Shown here: one piece after another, positions 32,128 through 41,400 of the stretch | How the letters are laid out: each line of letters starts with the position of its first letter | Position numbering within the stretch: the stretch's first letter is position 1 | Assembly (NCBI GenBank): GCA_022822065.1 | Contig: JAJECI010000007.1 | Coordinates: forward strand, 62,001-126,000 | Direction of reading: 5' to 3' | Origin: Candidatus Dadabacteria bacterium | GTDB lineage: Bacteria; Desulfobacterota_D; UBA1144; Nemesobacterales; Nemesobacteraceae | Length of the DNA stretch: 64,000 nt | The notes under the pieces: generated by a model | What the model saw: only the letters and a program-made list of their open reading frames with translations | The model's database searches: none | What the model was told of the DNA's origin: nothing | Program-made: the position numbers and the translations under genes

Positions 32128-33300
32128 TCAGGAAAGATCCGCTTCCCTCATCCTCTTCATTCCTTCGTCTATATCCTCGTCAGAACACGCGTAGGTAACC
32201 CTCACGTAACCCTCTCCCTGGCTTCCGAAGGCCGTACCGGCCACAACGGCGACCGCCGCACGTTCAACCAGCCTGTCGGTGAACTCCTGGGAGGTAAGTC
32301 CAGTTCCCGAGATATCCGCGAAGGCGTAAAACGCTCCGTCGGGGGTATCGCAGGTTATGCCGTCGACGCTGTTCAGCCCGGCAACCATCCGATCCCTTTT
32401 CTGCTCGAGCAGAACCAGCTTGTTCTCGACCCAGTCCTGCGGTCCGGTTAGAGCCGCGTGCGCCGCTTTCTGTATGAACGCAGCCACGTTTGTGATCGAG
32501 TCCTGAAGGAATATCGAGAGCTGCTCGATAACCGGTCTCGGGGCCACGGTCCAGCCTATTCTCCACCCCGTCATCGCCCATGTCTTTGAAAACGTGTCTA
32601 TGCAGATCACCCTGTCGCGTATGCTCTCTATCGAGGAGATTGAGAGATGAGGCTTTCCGAAGGTTACCTGGGAGAATATCTCATCCGATATGATCATCAC
32701 CTGCGGGTGGCGCTCAAGCATCTCGGCTATCTCCTGGGGGTTCTCCACCAGGTGGCCGTTCGGCCTCTGGGGTGTGTTTATGATCACGAGCTTCGTTTTC
32801 GGGGTGATGAGTTCTTCCAGCTTCTCAACGTCGAACTGCCAGTCGGGCTTCGTAAGCGGGGTGTGCTTTATCACCGCGTTTGCGTACTTGGCCCATACCT
32901 CATCGGGGGGATATCCCGGGTTCGGGAATATCACCTCGTCCCCGTCCTCAAGAAAGGTAAGAAGGTTCATCGTAAGGGAGTGCTTAGCTCCCGCCGTCAC
33001 TATGACCTCGTCGGGCTCGGTGGGTCTTCCCCGTTCCCCCATCTTCTCCGCTATGGCCTCCCGAAGCTCGGGAAGTCCCGGCCCCGGATCGTACCTTACG
33101 TAACCGTCTCTAAGCGCCTTTTCCGTAGCGTCAAGAACATGCTCCGGCGTATCGAAATCGGGTCCCTGATAATCACCCTTTTCAAAGTGAATGATCTTCT
33201 TACCCGTTTTCCTCTCAAGTTCCCTCGCGACCCTCATGCTCGCCCACTGCTTGGGCGGAACAAAGTGCGAGGTGCGCGAACTGTATGCATATGATGACAT
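32128..33300 (-). CDS. Class I/II pyridoxal-phosphate aminotransferase
   Basis: This 390-residue fold type I aminotransferase resembles aspartate/aromatic aminotransferases of the AspC subgroup. The PLP lysine is in SKTWAMTGWRIG. Other landmarks are YDPGPGLPELREAIA near the N-terminus, the NPGYPPDE loop, and the arginine in YVRVTYA that binds the substrate carboxylate. It starts 33 bp after the TetR stop and is probably transcribed with it. Its amino acid is not deducible from sequence alone. Confidence 0.88.
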   Translation of the reverse strand: MSSYAYSSRTSHFVPPKQWASMRVARELERKTGKKIIHFEKGDYQGPDFDTPEHVLDATEKALRDGYVRYDPGPGLPELREAIAEKMGERGRPTEPDEVIVTAGAKHSLTMNLLTFLEDGDEVIFPNPGYPPDEVWAKYANAVIKHTPLTKPDWQFDVEKLEELITPKTKLVIINTPQRPNGHLVENPQEIAEMLERHPQVMIISDEIFSQVTFGKPHLSISSIESIRDRVICIDTFSKTWAMTGWRIGWTVAPRPVIEQLSIFLQDSITNVAAFIQKAAHAALTGPQDWVENKLVLLEQKRDRMVAGLNSVDGITCDTPDGAFYAFADISGTGLTSQEFTDRLVERAAVAVVAGTAFGSQGEGYVRVTYACSDEDIDEGMKRMREADLS

Positions 33301-33333
33301 AACTCCTCTCCTCCTTAATTTTTTTTCAAAAAG

Positions 33334-33972
33334 CTAAGAGTCCTTGTTTATCAGCAGTCCGGAAGCAAGCTGCGAGAAAACCGCGTCGGCCACCTCTCCC
33401 GCGTCCATCGAGAAATCGTGGTGAACCATTACCGCGCCCACTGCCCCGTAGAGCATGAGGGCGCGAAGCCTCGGGTTCTGTCTCACGAAGCTTCCTTCGT
33501 CTATGCCTTTTTCTATTATTTTTTCGTAGAGCCTCACCCGCCGCGTTCTCCACTTCTCTGTAAGCTCGAAATGCTCCTTGAGAAGATGCGTCTCGTCGCG
33601 GGAGAGGATGCGAAGAACTTTCAAGTTCCGTCTGTAGAAAGTGAATATGGTCACAAGCAGCTTGCGGAGCTTCAGGGGAGCGGGGTCCGAATTCTCTACT
33701 TCCTCATGCAGAAGCGCCTCTATGGCCTCGAAGCTCTCCTTGAGGATTTCGAGGTAGAGATTCTCCTTGGAGGAGAAGTAGTTGTAGAGGGTTCCCTTCG
33801 ATACGCCCATCTCCTCGGCTATCTCTTCCATGGTGACCTCGTGGTAGCCCTTCTCGGAAAAAAGATCGGTCGCGGCCCTCAGTATCTCGTCGCGGCGCCT
33901 GAACCTGCGGGATGTCTGCCTGCTCTGCGCACCTCTCTCGGGAACGCTGTTAGTCTGAACCATATTACTCAC
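33334..33972 (-). CDS. TetR/AcrR-family transcriptional regulator
   Basis: 212 residues: an N-terminal helix-turn-helix (TMEEIAEEMGVSKGTLYNYFSSKENLY) and a helical ligand-binding domain with no recognisable ligand signature. A perfect palindrome lies four bases ahead of its ATG, so it very likely represses itself and the aminotransferase gene that follows 33 bp later. Confidence 0.92.
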   Translation of the reverse strand: MSNMVQTNSVPERGAQSRQTSRRFRRRDEILRAATDLFSEKGYHEVTMEEIAEEMGVSKGTLYNYFSSKENLYLEILKESFEAIEALLHEEVENSDPAPLKLRKLLVTIFTFYRRNLKVLRILSRDETHLLKEHFELTEKWRTRRVRLYEKIIEKGIDEGSFVRQNPRLRALMLYGAVGAVMVHHDFSMDAGEVADAVFSQLASGLLINKDS

Positions 33973-33975
33973 CCA

Positions 33976-33995
33976 CTGACTGACTCGTCAGTCAG
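33976..33995. promoter_or_regulatory. Palindromic TetR operator
   Basis: CTGACTGAC-tc-GTCAGTCAG is a perfect 9-bp inverted repeat with a 2-bp centre, immediately upstream of the tetR start codon. TGACTGAC-type half-sites are common for TetR-family proteins. Autoregulation, and possible control of the divergent DUF4403 gene, is inferred. Confidence 0.8.
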
Positions 33996-34135
33996 ATTAA
34001 CAAGTCCTTAAAAAGTTGTCAAGGAAAAATTCAGGATTAATGAAATCAGGTTCCGACCGCCCTTTGGCAGATGAAACATGACAAGGAGACCAAAATCTTT
34101 AAATTCACGAAAATTCCCTTACCATATATCTTCAG

Positions 34136-35566
34136 ATGAGAAGGCTAATACTGGTTATTCTCGTGCTCGGGGTGATTCTCGCAGCGGGGGCTTTCCTCTC
34201 GGAGAAGATGTCGAGGCATGATGCCGAAAGACCCGCTCCCAAGACTCCCGCGCTTGAGCCGCTTGCGGAACATCTTTCAAGAGCAACTATCCCGGTCTCT
34301 GTCCCCATAGCCGCAGTAGGGGAAGCGCTTGAGCGCAAAACGCCGAAGAAGGAATCGGGCTTAAGGGAAAACGTTCTGGTAGGAAGATTCGCCCAAAACG
34401 AGTTAAGCTGGGACCTTGAACGCTCGGACCTTAAGATATCGGGCCGAAGCGGAGCGCTAAGCGTAGCGACCGAGCTTAGCGGAGAGGCCCGCGCGACGGG
34501 GGCCATTCAACTGGCAAGGAAAATAGATTTCAGCGCAAGCGGCGACATACTTGCAAGCGTCTCCCTCACCGCAAGTCCGACCCTCGAAACCGACTGGCGC
34601 GTCTCCCCGAACCTCTCCGAGGTAAAAATAGATATAGAAAGGGCCAGCATCCCGATAAAATACATTGGAAATCTTGACGTAAGAAGAGATATACTTCCCG
34701 GAGTTCGAGTCACGGCCGAGGGGCTCCGCACGCAACTTAACCAAAGCGTGGCCAGAAGCGATTTCTTTGAGCAGGCGGCCGCAAAAGGCTGGAAGAGGCT
34801 TTGTGGTTCAACACCGCTTGGAGAAAACTCGGAACTCTGGCTTGAAACAAGGCCCGTAGTCGCGCGCGCAGCGCAGATCCGCATCGGCCCCAAAGACATC
34901 CGCACCACGATTGGAGTTGAAGTAAAAACGCGCATCCTGACAGAGCCGACGCGGCCCCAATGCCCCTTCCCGAAAACCCTGCTCCTGGAAAAGCCGAAGC
35001 CGGGAGGCTTCGAAATCGTCATGCCTGCCGTAATCGATTACGAAACGCTTGGGCAAAGACTTGCCGAGGAAGTTGTCGGCAAGTCTCTTGGCAAAAACAT
35101 CTCCATAGTCATAAAGGGAATCAGTATCCGCCCTTATGCAAAGATGCTTCTGCTTGAAACCACGGTGGCGGTGGAGACAGATTATCTCTCCGGCACGGCA
35201 GCGAAGGGAAACCTGTACGTTATCGCCGAACCAAAACTCGACGCCAAGACGCAGTCCATAACTCTGGAAAACCTAGCTCTCGATGTCGATTCGCAAAACG
35301 TGCTTTTCTCAATGGCTGGAAAGGCAGCGGAACCACTATTGCTGGAAGCCGTCTCAAAGCGCCTTCCCTTTGATCTCGGGCCGAAACTCGAGGAACTCAG
35401 GGACGAGGCCGAGAACGCAATTTCCGCGCTTTCGTCGGAGAGCGTCTCGGTTACGGGGAAGGTGCGCCGGGTGCGCATGACCCGCCTTGACGTGGGGCCC
35501 GAGCACCTGCGTTTGGTACTCACGGCAGAAGGCAGGGTTAGGGCGAGAGTGGAGGCGATTCCCTAG
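34136..35566 (+). CDS. DUF4403-family protein
   Basis: 476 residues with an N-terminal membrane anchor or signal (MRRLILVILVLGVILAAGAFL). The rest is beta-rich and exported, matching DUF4403 with motifs such as ATIPVSVPIAAV and a duplicated lipid-binding-like (BPI/TULIP-related) pattern. Function of the family is unknown; a role in envelope lipid handling is only a guess. It is divergent from tetR. No Shine-Dalgarno is visible before the ATG. Confidence 0.75.
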   Translation: MRRLILVILVLGVILAAGAFLSEKMSRHDAERPAPKTPALEPLAEHLSRATIPVSVPIAAVGEALERKTPKKESGLRENVLVGRFAQNELSWDLERSDLKISGRSGALSVATELSGEARATGAIQLARKIDFSASGDILASVSLTASPTLETDWRVSPNLSEVKIDIERASIPIKYIGNLDVRRDILPGVRVTAEGLRTQLNQSVARSDFFEQAAAKGWKRLCGSTPLGENSELWLETRPVVARAAQIRIGPKDIRTTIGVEVKTRILTEPTRPQCPFPKTLLLEKPKPGGFEIVMPAVIDYETLGQRLAEEVVGKSLGKNISIVIKGISIRPYAKMLLLETTVAVETDYLSGTAAKGNLYVIAEPKLDAKTQSITLENLALDVDSQNVLFSMAGKAAEPLLLEAVSKRLPFDLGPKLEELRDEAENAISALSSESVSVTGKVRRVRMTRLDVGPEHLRLVLTAEGRVRARVEAIP

Positions 35567-35648
35567 CGTATTTCTTGCGCCCTAGAGTCCTTGGGGAATA
35601 ATTCCGAAGGGGAGTTTTTCTGGTACACTTCTCAGAGGAGAAAATTAT

Positions 35649-36380
35649 ATGAGCGTATGGGGAAAAATAATCGGCGGAGCGGCAGGCTTCGCTCTCGGCG
35701 GTCCTATCGGGGCGCTGCTCGGCGCAATGGCGGGCCACGCCTTCGTGGATACCGGGGAGCGGCCAACCGACACGCCCTCTAGAAAACAGGTCGCCTTCAC
35801 GGCCGGAGTTATAGTGCTGGCGGCCAAGATGGCTAAAGCCGACGGGGTAGTAAGTGAAGAGGAAATCCAGGCTTTCCGAAAGGCCTTTCATCCGATCCTG
35901 AGAAACGAGGTAAAAGAGGCCGAGGTCGCCCGCGTCTTCAATATAGCTAAGAAAGACTCGGAGGGCTTTGAGCCCTATGCACGGCAGCTTGCCGAGATGT
36001 TCAGGGACAATCCCGCGGTTCTTGAGGAGCTTTTGAGCTGCCTGTTTTTCATCGCCAAGGCCGATAACGTCTACCATCCCAAGGAAAACGAGTACCTTGA
36101 GAGCGTGGCCGAGATATTCGGGCTCAGCGAAGCGGCATTCAGGCGGATCCGCGCCGCACACGGCGTCGACAAGCCGGATCCGTATGTCATTCTGGGAGTT
36201 ACGAGGGATATCTCTGACGAAGAACTTAAAAGCAAGTACCGCGAACTCGTCCGGGCTCACCATCCCGACACCCTGATCGCCCAGGGAGTTCCTCAGGAGT
36301 TCGTCGACACGGCAAACGAGAAGCTCGCGGTCATAAACGACGCCTATGACCGGATCGAGAAGGAGCGAAAGGCGGTCTGA
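35649..36380 (+). CDS. DjlA-like co-chaperone (TerB plus DnaJ domain)
   Basis: 243 residues. A glycine-rich N-terminal membrane segment (WGKIIGGAAGFALGGPIG) matches E. coli DjlA. A TerB-like helical domain (about 50-150) and a C-terminal J-domain (about 180-240) with the HPD tripeptide in RAHHPDTL follow. It would stimulate DnaK ATPase at the inner membrane. It begins 82 bp after the DUF4403 gene on the same strand. Confidence 0.88.
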   Translation: MSVWGKIIGGAAGFALGGPIGALLGAMAGHAFVDTGERPTDTPSRKQVAFTAGVIVLAAKMAKADGVVSEEEIQAFRKAFHPILRNEVKEAEVARVFNIAKKDSEGFEPYARQLAEMFRDNPAVLEELLSCLFFIAKADNVYHPKENEYLESVAEIFGLSEAAFRRIRAAHGVDKPDPYVILGVTRDISDEELKSKYRELVRAHHPDTLIAQGVPQEFVDTANEKLAVINDAYDRIEKERKAV

Positions 36381-36400
36381 TCCCGCTACACGGACAGTAG

Positions 36401-37951
36401 TCACTCATAAGTTCCACAAATTGCCTGTCTGTCCGGCGAAAACAGGGGAACCGCATCCTTGTTGGAACTCAGCAGCTCTTCATGACTGAAGGAGTAGTCC
36501 TTGGCATAGTCAACGCAAATGAAATGATGCCCAATATGATGCGAGCATTTGGCCGGAAGCTTGGAAAGGTCGAAAGAACCGCTATATCCACTGAGAAGTT
36601 CGCCGTCAACGAACGTCGCGATGACATCCGATACCTCTGATGAAACCAGGTCGCTAAAGGGGTCATTGGTTTGCCTTCTGAATATCATAATATCCGCCGC
36701 AAGGCCTTGCTCTAGCTTGCCGGTCAGGTTCTCTGCGTCCAGCGAGTACGCTCCATGCTCCGTAGCCATACGCCAGTAGTCGCTTCCCGACAGATGATCA
36801 TCCCATTCTGCGTTGTCAATATTTTCGGCACAGCGAAATTCCTCAAGAAGATTGTACGAACCCGAGTACGACCAATCCGTACTGATCGCAACTCGGGCAC
36901 CGGCCCGCAACGCGTTCGGAATATCCACGGTGGTTCCGTAAAGAACCACGTTCGACCTCGGCGACCAAATAAGAGTCACGTCAAGGTTTTTTAGCCGCTC
37001 AACGTCTGACCGGCTCAATCCCACTCCGTGGATAAGCGAGTAACGTCGCCCCGGGTTCTTCGAAATGTAATCCAAATAAAACTTCCCTTCAATTTCTGCC
37101 GTGCAATTGGTTCCCTCCGCAATGTGCGGCACATAGCAGGTGCCCATGGGAGAATCAATATCAGGATCGCGAGACTGCGTTGCCGCTAACGGGCAAGACA
37201 AACCCCTGAGTTCCTCGGTAGCGCTAAAACCGTAGGGAAACGTCTTCGCCTCGACAGAATAGGAGTACTCCACCCCGTTTGTCGGCCAGCCCGCGTTCTT
37301 GACGAGCCCATTCAGGCCACCTGAACCGGCTAACGTGGTGGTACCGGATAAAAGGTGGCGGAGTTCTATCCAGAATTTCTGGACATCTTCCTCAACCCTC
37401 TCATACTTGAGCGCATAGTACTCCGGGCCGGCTACGCCCCGCCATTGATCACGATGTGAATACACGGCGCGCGTCATCGGATCCGGGAATCCTCCGCTCC
37501 AATTCGGGTGTTCGTGCGGATTTATCAAGCCAGGCGAAATGTACGAACTGCTGCAATCAAACACCGAGGCTTCGGGAGCTTTTAATTTGATGTCGTTTGT
37601 GTCGCCAATATCAAGAATGTGGCCGCCGCGTACGAGGATTGCGCCGCATTTCGCTCCATCGGTGTCTCTAATCAGGTTACCTATGATAATTGTCTCATCA
37701 GATTGCCGGATAGAAACTTCACAGCGTTGGGAATGTCGAGCGGACTCTGCGGAGGATACTACCTGCGCATCGCTGCACAAATTCGAAGATGTGGAAGCAC
37801 AGCCGGAAAGCACAAAAAGAACCAAGAACTGGATCGTTATAAGTACAGTCTTCGCAGATTGTCGTTTAGTGGCATAGAAGTGGGCCCCAATGTTAAGACG
37901 GCTTTTTCCTCTTTTTAAGTGTATTCCAACCATCTGAAGAAAACCCTTCAT
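36401..37951 (-). CDS. Amidohydrolase-superfamily lipoprotein
   Basis: A metal-dependent hydrolase related to the guanine/atrazine deaminase group. HxH metal site NPHEHPNW, later His in YSLIHGVGLS and Asp in AISTDWSYSG are visible. A lipobox (VLFVLSGC) lies some 45 residues in, so the protein is probably anchored outside the cytoplasm, which is unusual for this family. The ORF starts at 38023; ATG at 37951 or 37933 gives a more sensible start, though still with a long basic n-region. Sequence on either side is AT-richer than the core genes. Substrate unknown. Confidence 0.75.
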   Translation of the reverse strand: MKGFLQMVGIHLKRGKSRLNIGAHFYATKRQSAKTVLITIQFLVLFVLSGCASTSSNLCSDAQVVSSAESARHSQRCEVSIRQSDETIIIGNLIRDTDGAKCGAILVRGGHILDIGDTNDIKLKAPEASVFDCSSSYISPGLINPHEHPNWSGGFPDPMTRAVYSHRDQWRGVAGPEYYALKYERVEEDVQKFWIELRHLLSGTTTLAGSGGLNGLVKNAGWPTNGVEYSYSVEAKTFPYGFSATEELRGLSCPLAATQSRDPDIDSPMGTCYVPHIAEGTNCTAEIEGKFYLDYISKNPGRRYSLIHGVGLSRSDVERLKNLDVTLIWSPRSNVVLYGTTVDIPNALRAGARVAISTDWSYSGSYNLLEEFRCAENIDNAEWDDHLSGSDYWRMATEHGAYSLDAENLTGKLEQGLAADIMIFRRQTNDPFSDLVSSEVSDVIATFVDGELLSGYSGSFDLSKLPAKCSHHIGHHFICVDYAKDYSFSHEELLSSNKDAVPLFSPDRQAICGTYE

Positions 37952-38214
37952 GTCCGTCCCGCCGGACTCGCCGGCTTTAACAGCCGCCAAGACACCTGGG
38001 ACAATAGCAAAACTAAAACGCAAGGAGAAGAAGACTGTCTCATCAAAAAACCTTCCTTGAGAAACTGGTGTTCTTCTGTTCGGCTAGTGCTCCGGAAATA
38101 TTACTTAGAATCAACTGATCGGTTCCGAAATTCTCCGTAATTGTAACCCGAACCCACACTCCTTTACAAGGAAGTTGCGATGCGGGAAAAGTTCACCGAC
38201 TGCGGGAACACATA

Positions 38215-38250
38215 AAGATATGCGGTTTCAAGTTTGAAACCGCATATCTT
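38215..38250. terminator. Perfect 36-nt palindrome, likely terminator of the EF-hand gene
   Basis: AAGATATGCGGTTTCAA and its exact complement face each other around a central GT. It begins 16 bp past the EF-hand stop codon. The T-rich end is part of the stem, so termination could work in either direction. The core GTTTCAAGTTTGAAAC recurs at 44747-44762. Confidence 0.6.
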
Positions 38251-38265
38251 ACTGCCGTTTCCGCG

Positions 38266-38595
38266 CTATTTGCCGGCGCACTGCCCGGAATCTTTTTTCT
38301 TGTTTTTATACTTCTCTTTCTTGGCGGCCCAGTAGTTTTTTACTTCTTCCTTTGTAAGACTGCCGTTGCCGTCAGCGTCTATTTTGGCGAATTTTTTCTC
38401 CGCAGCGGCCATAAACTCGGCCTTTGAGATAACGCCGTCAGAGTTTGCGTCTTTTTTCTCGAACATTCTGTCCATTTTAGCGGACTTTCTAGGGCAATCT
38501 GCCTTCTTACCGCAATCTCCGCAATGGGCCGAGGCAAATGTCGCTCCACCGAGGAACAAAACCGCCAATACGGAAAACATCAGTACTTTTCTCAT
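38266..38595 (-). CDS. Secreted EF-hand calcium-binding protein
   Basis: 109 residues with a signal peptide (MRKVLMFSVLAVLFLGGATFASA), a short Cys/His stretch (HCGDCGKKADCP) and two canonical EF-hand loops, DANSDGVISKAE and DADGNGSLTKEE. A lysine-rich tail follows. It probably binds calcium in the periplasm or outside the cell. GGAGGTGCGTA before the ATG is a strong ribosome site. It stands alone on the minus strand between two intergenic spacers. Confidence 0.88.
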   Translation of the reverse strand: MRKVLMFSVLAVLFLGGATFASAHCGDCGKKADCPRKSAKMDRMFEKKDANSDGVISKAEFMAAAEKKFAKIDADGNGSLTKEEVKNYWAAKKEKYKNKKKDSGQCAGK

Positions 38596-38611
38596 TACGC
38601 ACCTCCACGTA

Positions 38612-38643
38612 GTTTATGAGTTTAGAACTAGTTTACAGGTTTA
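38612..38643 (-). repeat. Four TAAAC repeats upstream of the EF-hand gene
   Basis: On the minus strand TAAAC occurs four times at spacings 8, 11 and 8, ending 17 bases before the start codon. The middle pair has the 11-nt helical period seen in the Pho-box arrays, but the hexamers differ. It could be a regulator site or simply AT-rich chance. Confidence 0.35.
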
Positions 38644-38775
38644 TACGAATTGGAAAGCAAAAGTATTCGCGGCAAACAAAAAAATTCATTAAAAAAAACG
38701 AAAACTGTCCTAAGATTAGAGTCCTCTTCTCGAGGTTCATCTAAACTGACACTCGCATTACGTCAGACCAAGAAC

Positions 38776-39933
38776 TTACTCGGCGGCAACTCCAATCCCC
38801 TCAATTATCTTTTCAACTCTCTTCTCCCACGTGTACCCGACCGCGTCCGAGCGGGCACCTTCCGAAATCCGCGCACAAAGCTCAGAATCCTCAAGCACTA
38901 ACTCAAGCGCCCGAACAAACTCCCCCCCGTTATCAGGAGGAGTAACAACAGAGTTCTTCCCCGGCTTCAGTATCTCAAGAACCGACGGAACCCCCGTCGC
39001 AACAATGGGTTTTCCAGCAGCCATGTATTCGAAAAGCTTAAGCGGAGAGGTAAACTTCCCAGCCTCCGTCCCGTCCCTTATAGTTACCTTGGACGAATAG
39101 GGCATGACCAAAACATCTGAGGCAAGGAGGTAAGAGGGTACTTCCCGTTGTCGCACAAATCCCTCTATTCTGAAGTTGGCCGATCCCTCCTGTCTCGCCA
39201 TCTCGCGCCAAAGCGCGTTGTCCCGTTCCCTGCCCCCGACAATAAGAAACTCAACCTCGGGCATTCGTGCCGCGGCGCGCACCAGAATCTCAAGCCCCCT
39301 TCCCCTGTAAGTGTTGCCGCAGTAGCACACTATTTTTCTCTCAAGCGGAAGACCGAGGCGCTCCCGAAGCGAGGAGATGTCGTGATCTCCCTCAAACGCT
39401 TCTCGTTCGAAGCCGTTCGGCGCCACTATGGGATTTTGCCCCGTCATCCCGAGGCAGAAGTATATATCGTGAAGCCCCCGCGAGTTAAAGGACATCCCGA
39501 GCAGGTTCTTCGAGCTGGAAAAAGAAGCTATTATTCTTTCGGCCCCCCAGTTAACCGGAGGGTGGTGAGCGTCGTAGACCGTCGGAATACCGAGAACCCT
39601 AGTCGCGAACCAGGCGAAGATAAGGTCCCTGGTAAGCACGAAATCAAAATCATTTTTTTTTATCCGGGCGTAAAGAACGCTTAGAAACCCATGTAGTGGC
39701 CGCCTGGCCAGCCCGCTTGAAAGCGTAATCGAGGTTACGCGAAAAGGAGTCTTGATGCCGTAATACGAAAAAAGTCTTTCCTTTTTAACCCGCCCCGGCA
39801 GGACGCACTCCACCTCGATTCCGAGGTTAGCCATCGCCTGACACATCTTAAGCATGTGAACGGCACTTGCCCCTTCTGTAAAAAGCGGGTGGCTTCCCAC
39901 GTAAAGCGCTTTTAGTCCTTCGTATTTTTTCAT
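38776..39933 (-). CDS. Glycosyltransferase, GT4 (GT-B fold)
   Basis: 385 residues of GT-B type. The C-terminal donor site has the glycine-rich YCGNTYRGRGLEIL region and EAGKFTSPLKLFEYMAAGKPIV, the E-x7-E-like motif of retaining GT4 enzymes. It would transfer a sugar from a nucleotide donor during glycan assembly at the inner face of the membrane. The flippase and asparagine synthetase homologue nearby suggest a surface polysaccharide or glycolipid product; donor and acceptor are unknown. Confidence 0.88.
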   Translation of the reverse strand: MKKYEGLKALYVGSHPLFTEGASAVHMLKMCQAMANLGIEVECVLPGRVKKERLFSYYGIKTPFRVTSITLSSGLARRPLHGFLSVLYARIKKNDFDFVLTRDLIFAWFATRVLGIPTVYDAHHPPVNWGAERIIASFSSSKNLLGMSFNSRGLHDIYFCLGMTGQNPIVAPNGFEREAFEGDHDISSLRERLGLPLERKIVCYCGNTYRGRGLEILVRAAARMPEVEFLIVGGRERDNALWREMARQEGSANFRIEGFVRQREVPSYLLASDVLVMPYSSKVTIRDGTEAGKFTSPLKLFEYMAAGKPIVATGVPSVLEILKPGKNSVVTPPDNGGEFVRALELVLEDSELCARISEGARSDAVGYTWEKRVEKIIEGIGVAAE

Positions 39934-40128
39934 TCGGGCTTAGACCTTAAATCCTCCTTCGGCTTGATTCATAACCCCGACCAACCCTCGGGAGGATTGC
40001 TTGCGTAAAAAGCGGATACTTCGCAATCAGAAGTTCGCTTGAGGCTATTTTACCTTGAACGCTACCCATCCTTAAATCCGAACCGTTTGCGGTCCCATAC
40101 CTGCACCAAGTCAGTTAGAATTAGCCCC

Positions 40129-41343
40129 ATGAATCCGCTTCTCTCGATCGATATCTCATACAGGGCGATAAGGAGCAACAAAGTAAGGTCGTTTCTCACC
40201 ACCCTAGGGATAATCATAGGCGTCGCGGCCGTGATTTCGCTTGTCTCCATAACCGGCGGGGCCAAGAACATGATAGAGGGGCAACTTGCGTCCCTCGGCG
40301 CAAATTCCCTCGTGGTTAACAGCGGAAAGAGAACCAAGAGCGGAAAAACCGTCGTCACCGGAAACGTAAAACCGCTTACCGGAAAGGATGTTGAGGCAAT
40401 AGAAAACATAGAGGCCGTAAAATACGTTTCGGCCATATCGAACACCACCGCGAACGTAGTTTCGGGAAACAGGAATGTCTTCACCGCCGTGATCGGGGTC
40501 GGGAAAGACTTCATATTTATAAACGACTGGTTCCCAGAGCGGGGGACATTCTTTAACGAACTTGACGTTAGGGAAACAGCCCTTGTGTGTGTTCTCGGGA
40601 AAACCGTCAAGGAAAACCTGTTTGGAAGTCAGGATCCCCTGGGGAAAAGCGTGAGGATCGACAAGTACACCTACAGGGTTATCGGGGTAATGTCTCCGAT
40701 AGGCCCTACCCCCAGCGGAAAGGATCAGGACGACATCATCCTGCTCCCGTATACCTCGGTTCAGAAAAGGATTGTCGGCTCGAGGTCGCTTAGCAGGATC
40801 ACGGTTTTCGTAGACCCCGCCTACGATCTCAATTACGCCAAGGCGGAGATCGAGAAAACCCTGCGCCGCCAGCACGGAATAAAGGACGGGATGGACGACG
40901 ACTTCTTCGTGAGAACCCAGCAAACGCAGATAAACACCATAAAAAATGTCTCGAGAATCCTTGCCGTGCTCCTCGGAAGCATAGCCTCGATTTCGCTCGT
41001 GGTTGGAGGAATCGGGATAATGAACATAATGCTGGTTTCCGTAGGGGAGAGAACAAGGGAGATAGGAATCCGGCTCGCGGTAGGGGCTAAAGAGAAAAAC
41101 ATACTGGTGCAGTTTCTCATTGAATCGGTGCTGCTATCGCTTGTGGGCGGAGCAATCGGGACGGCGGTAGGGATACTGGTCTCGAAGGTCGCCTCGGCCC
41201 TCACGGGCTGGCCGACTCAGATATCCCTACTGGCAATACTGGTGGCTTTTGCGTTCTCGGCCTTCGTGGGGATAGTATTCGGAATATACCCGGCAAAAAA
41301 AGCAGCGAAGCTTAATCCAATAGAGGCCCTCAGGTACGAATGA
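40129..41343 (+). CDS. MacB/FtsX-type ABC transporter permease
   Basis: ATG at 40129 begins MNPLLSIDISYRAIRSNKVRSFLTTLG, the standard MacB-type N-terminus, giving 404 residues. The ORF-track start at 40039 is upstream of coding character. There is one N-terminal helix, a periplasmic MacB_PCD domain (about 50-270), then three C-terminal helices with GIGIMNIMLVSVGERTREIG and FGIYPAKKAAKLNPIEALRYE. Such permeases act with a LolD-like ATPase, but none is adjacent. Both flanking genes are on the other strand. Confidence 0.88.
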   Translation: MNPLLSIDISYRAIRSNKVRSFLTTLGIIIGVAAVISLVSITGGAKNMIEGQLASLGANSLVVNSGKRTKSGKTVVTGNVKPLTGKDVEAIENIEAVKYVSAISNTTANVVSGNRNVFTAVIGVGKDFIFINDWFPERGTFFNELDVRETALVCVLGKTVKENLFGSQDPLGKSVRIDKYTYRVIGVMSPIGPTPSGKDQDDIILLPYTSVQKRIVGSRSLSRITVFVDPAYDLNYAKAEIEKTLRRQHGIKDGMDDDFFVRTQQTQINTIKNVSRILAVLLGSIASISLVVGGIGIMNIMLVSVGERTREIGIRLAVGAKEKNILVQFLIESVLLSLVGGAIGTAVGILVSKVASALTGWPTQISLLAILVAFAFSAFVGIVFGIYPAKKAAKLNPIEALRYE

Positions 41344-41400
41344 GGCAACTTGAGGCAATCAGTTGCCGCGCCTGAACGAAACAGCCTCCGGCACCAGATA

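Noticed and set aside
32647-33294. 215-aa plus-strand ORF opposite the aminotransferase
   Set aside because: Shadow of a well-conserved aminotransferase frame.
35538-36404. 288-aa minus-strand ORF opposite the DjlA-like gene
   Set aside because: The plus strand encodes clear TerB and DnaJ domains; the antisense product has no family features.
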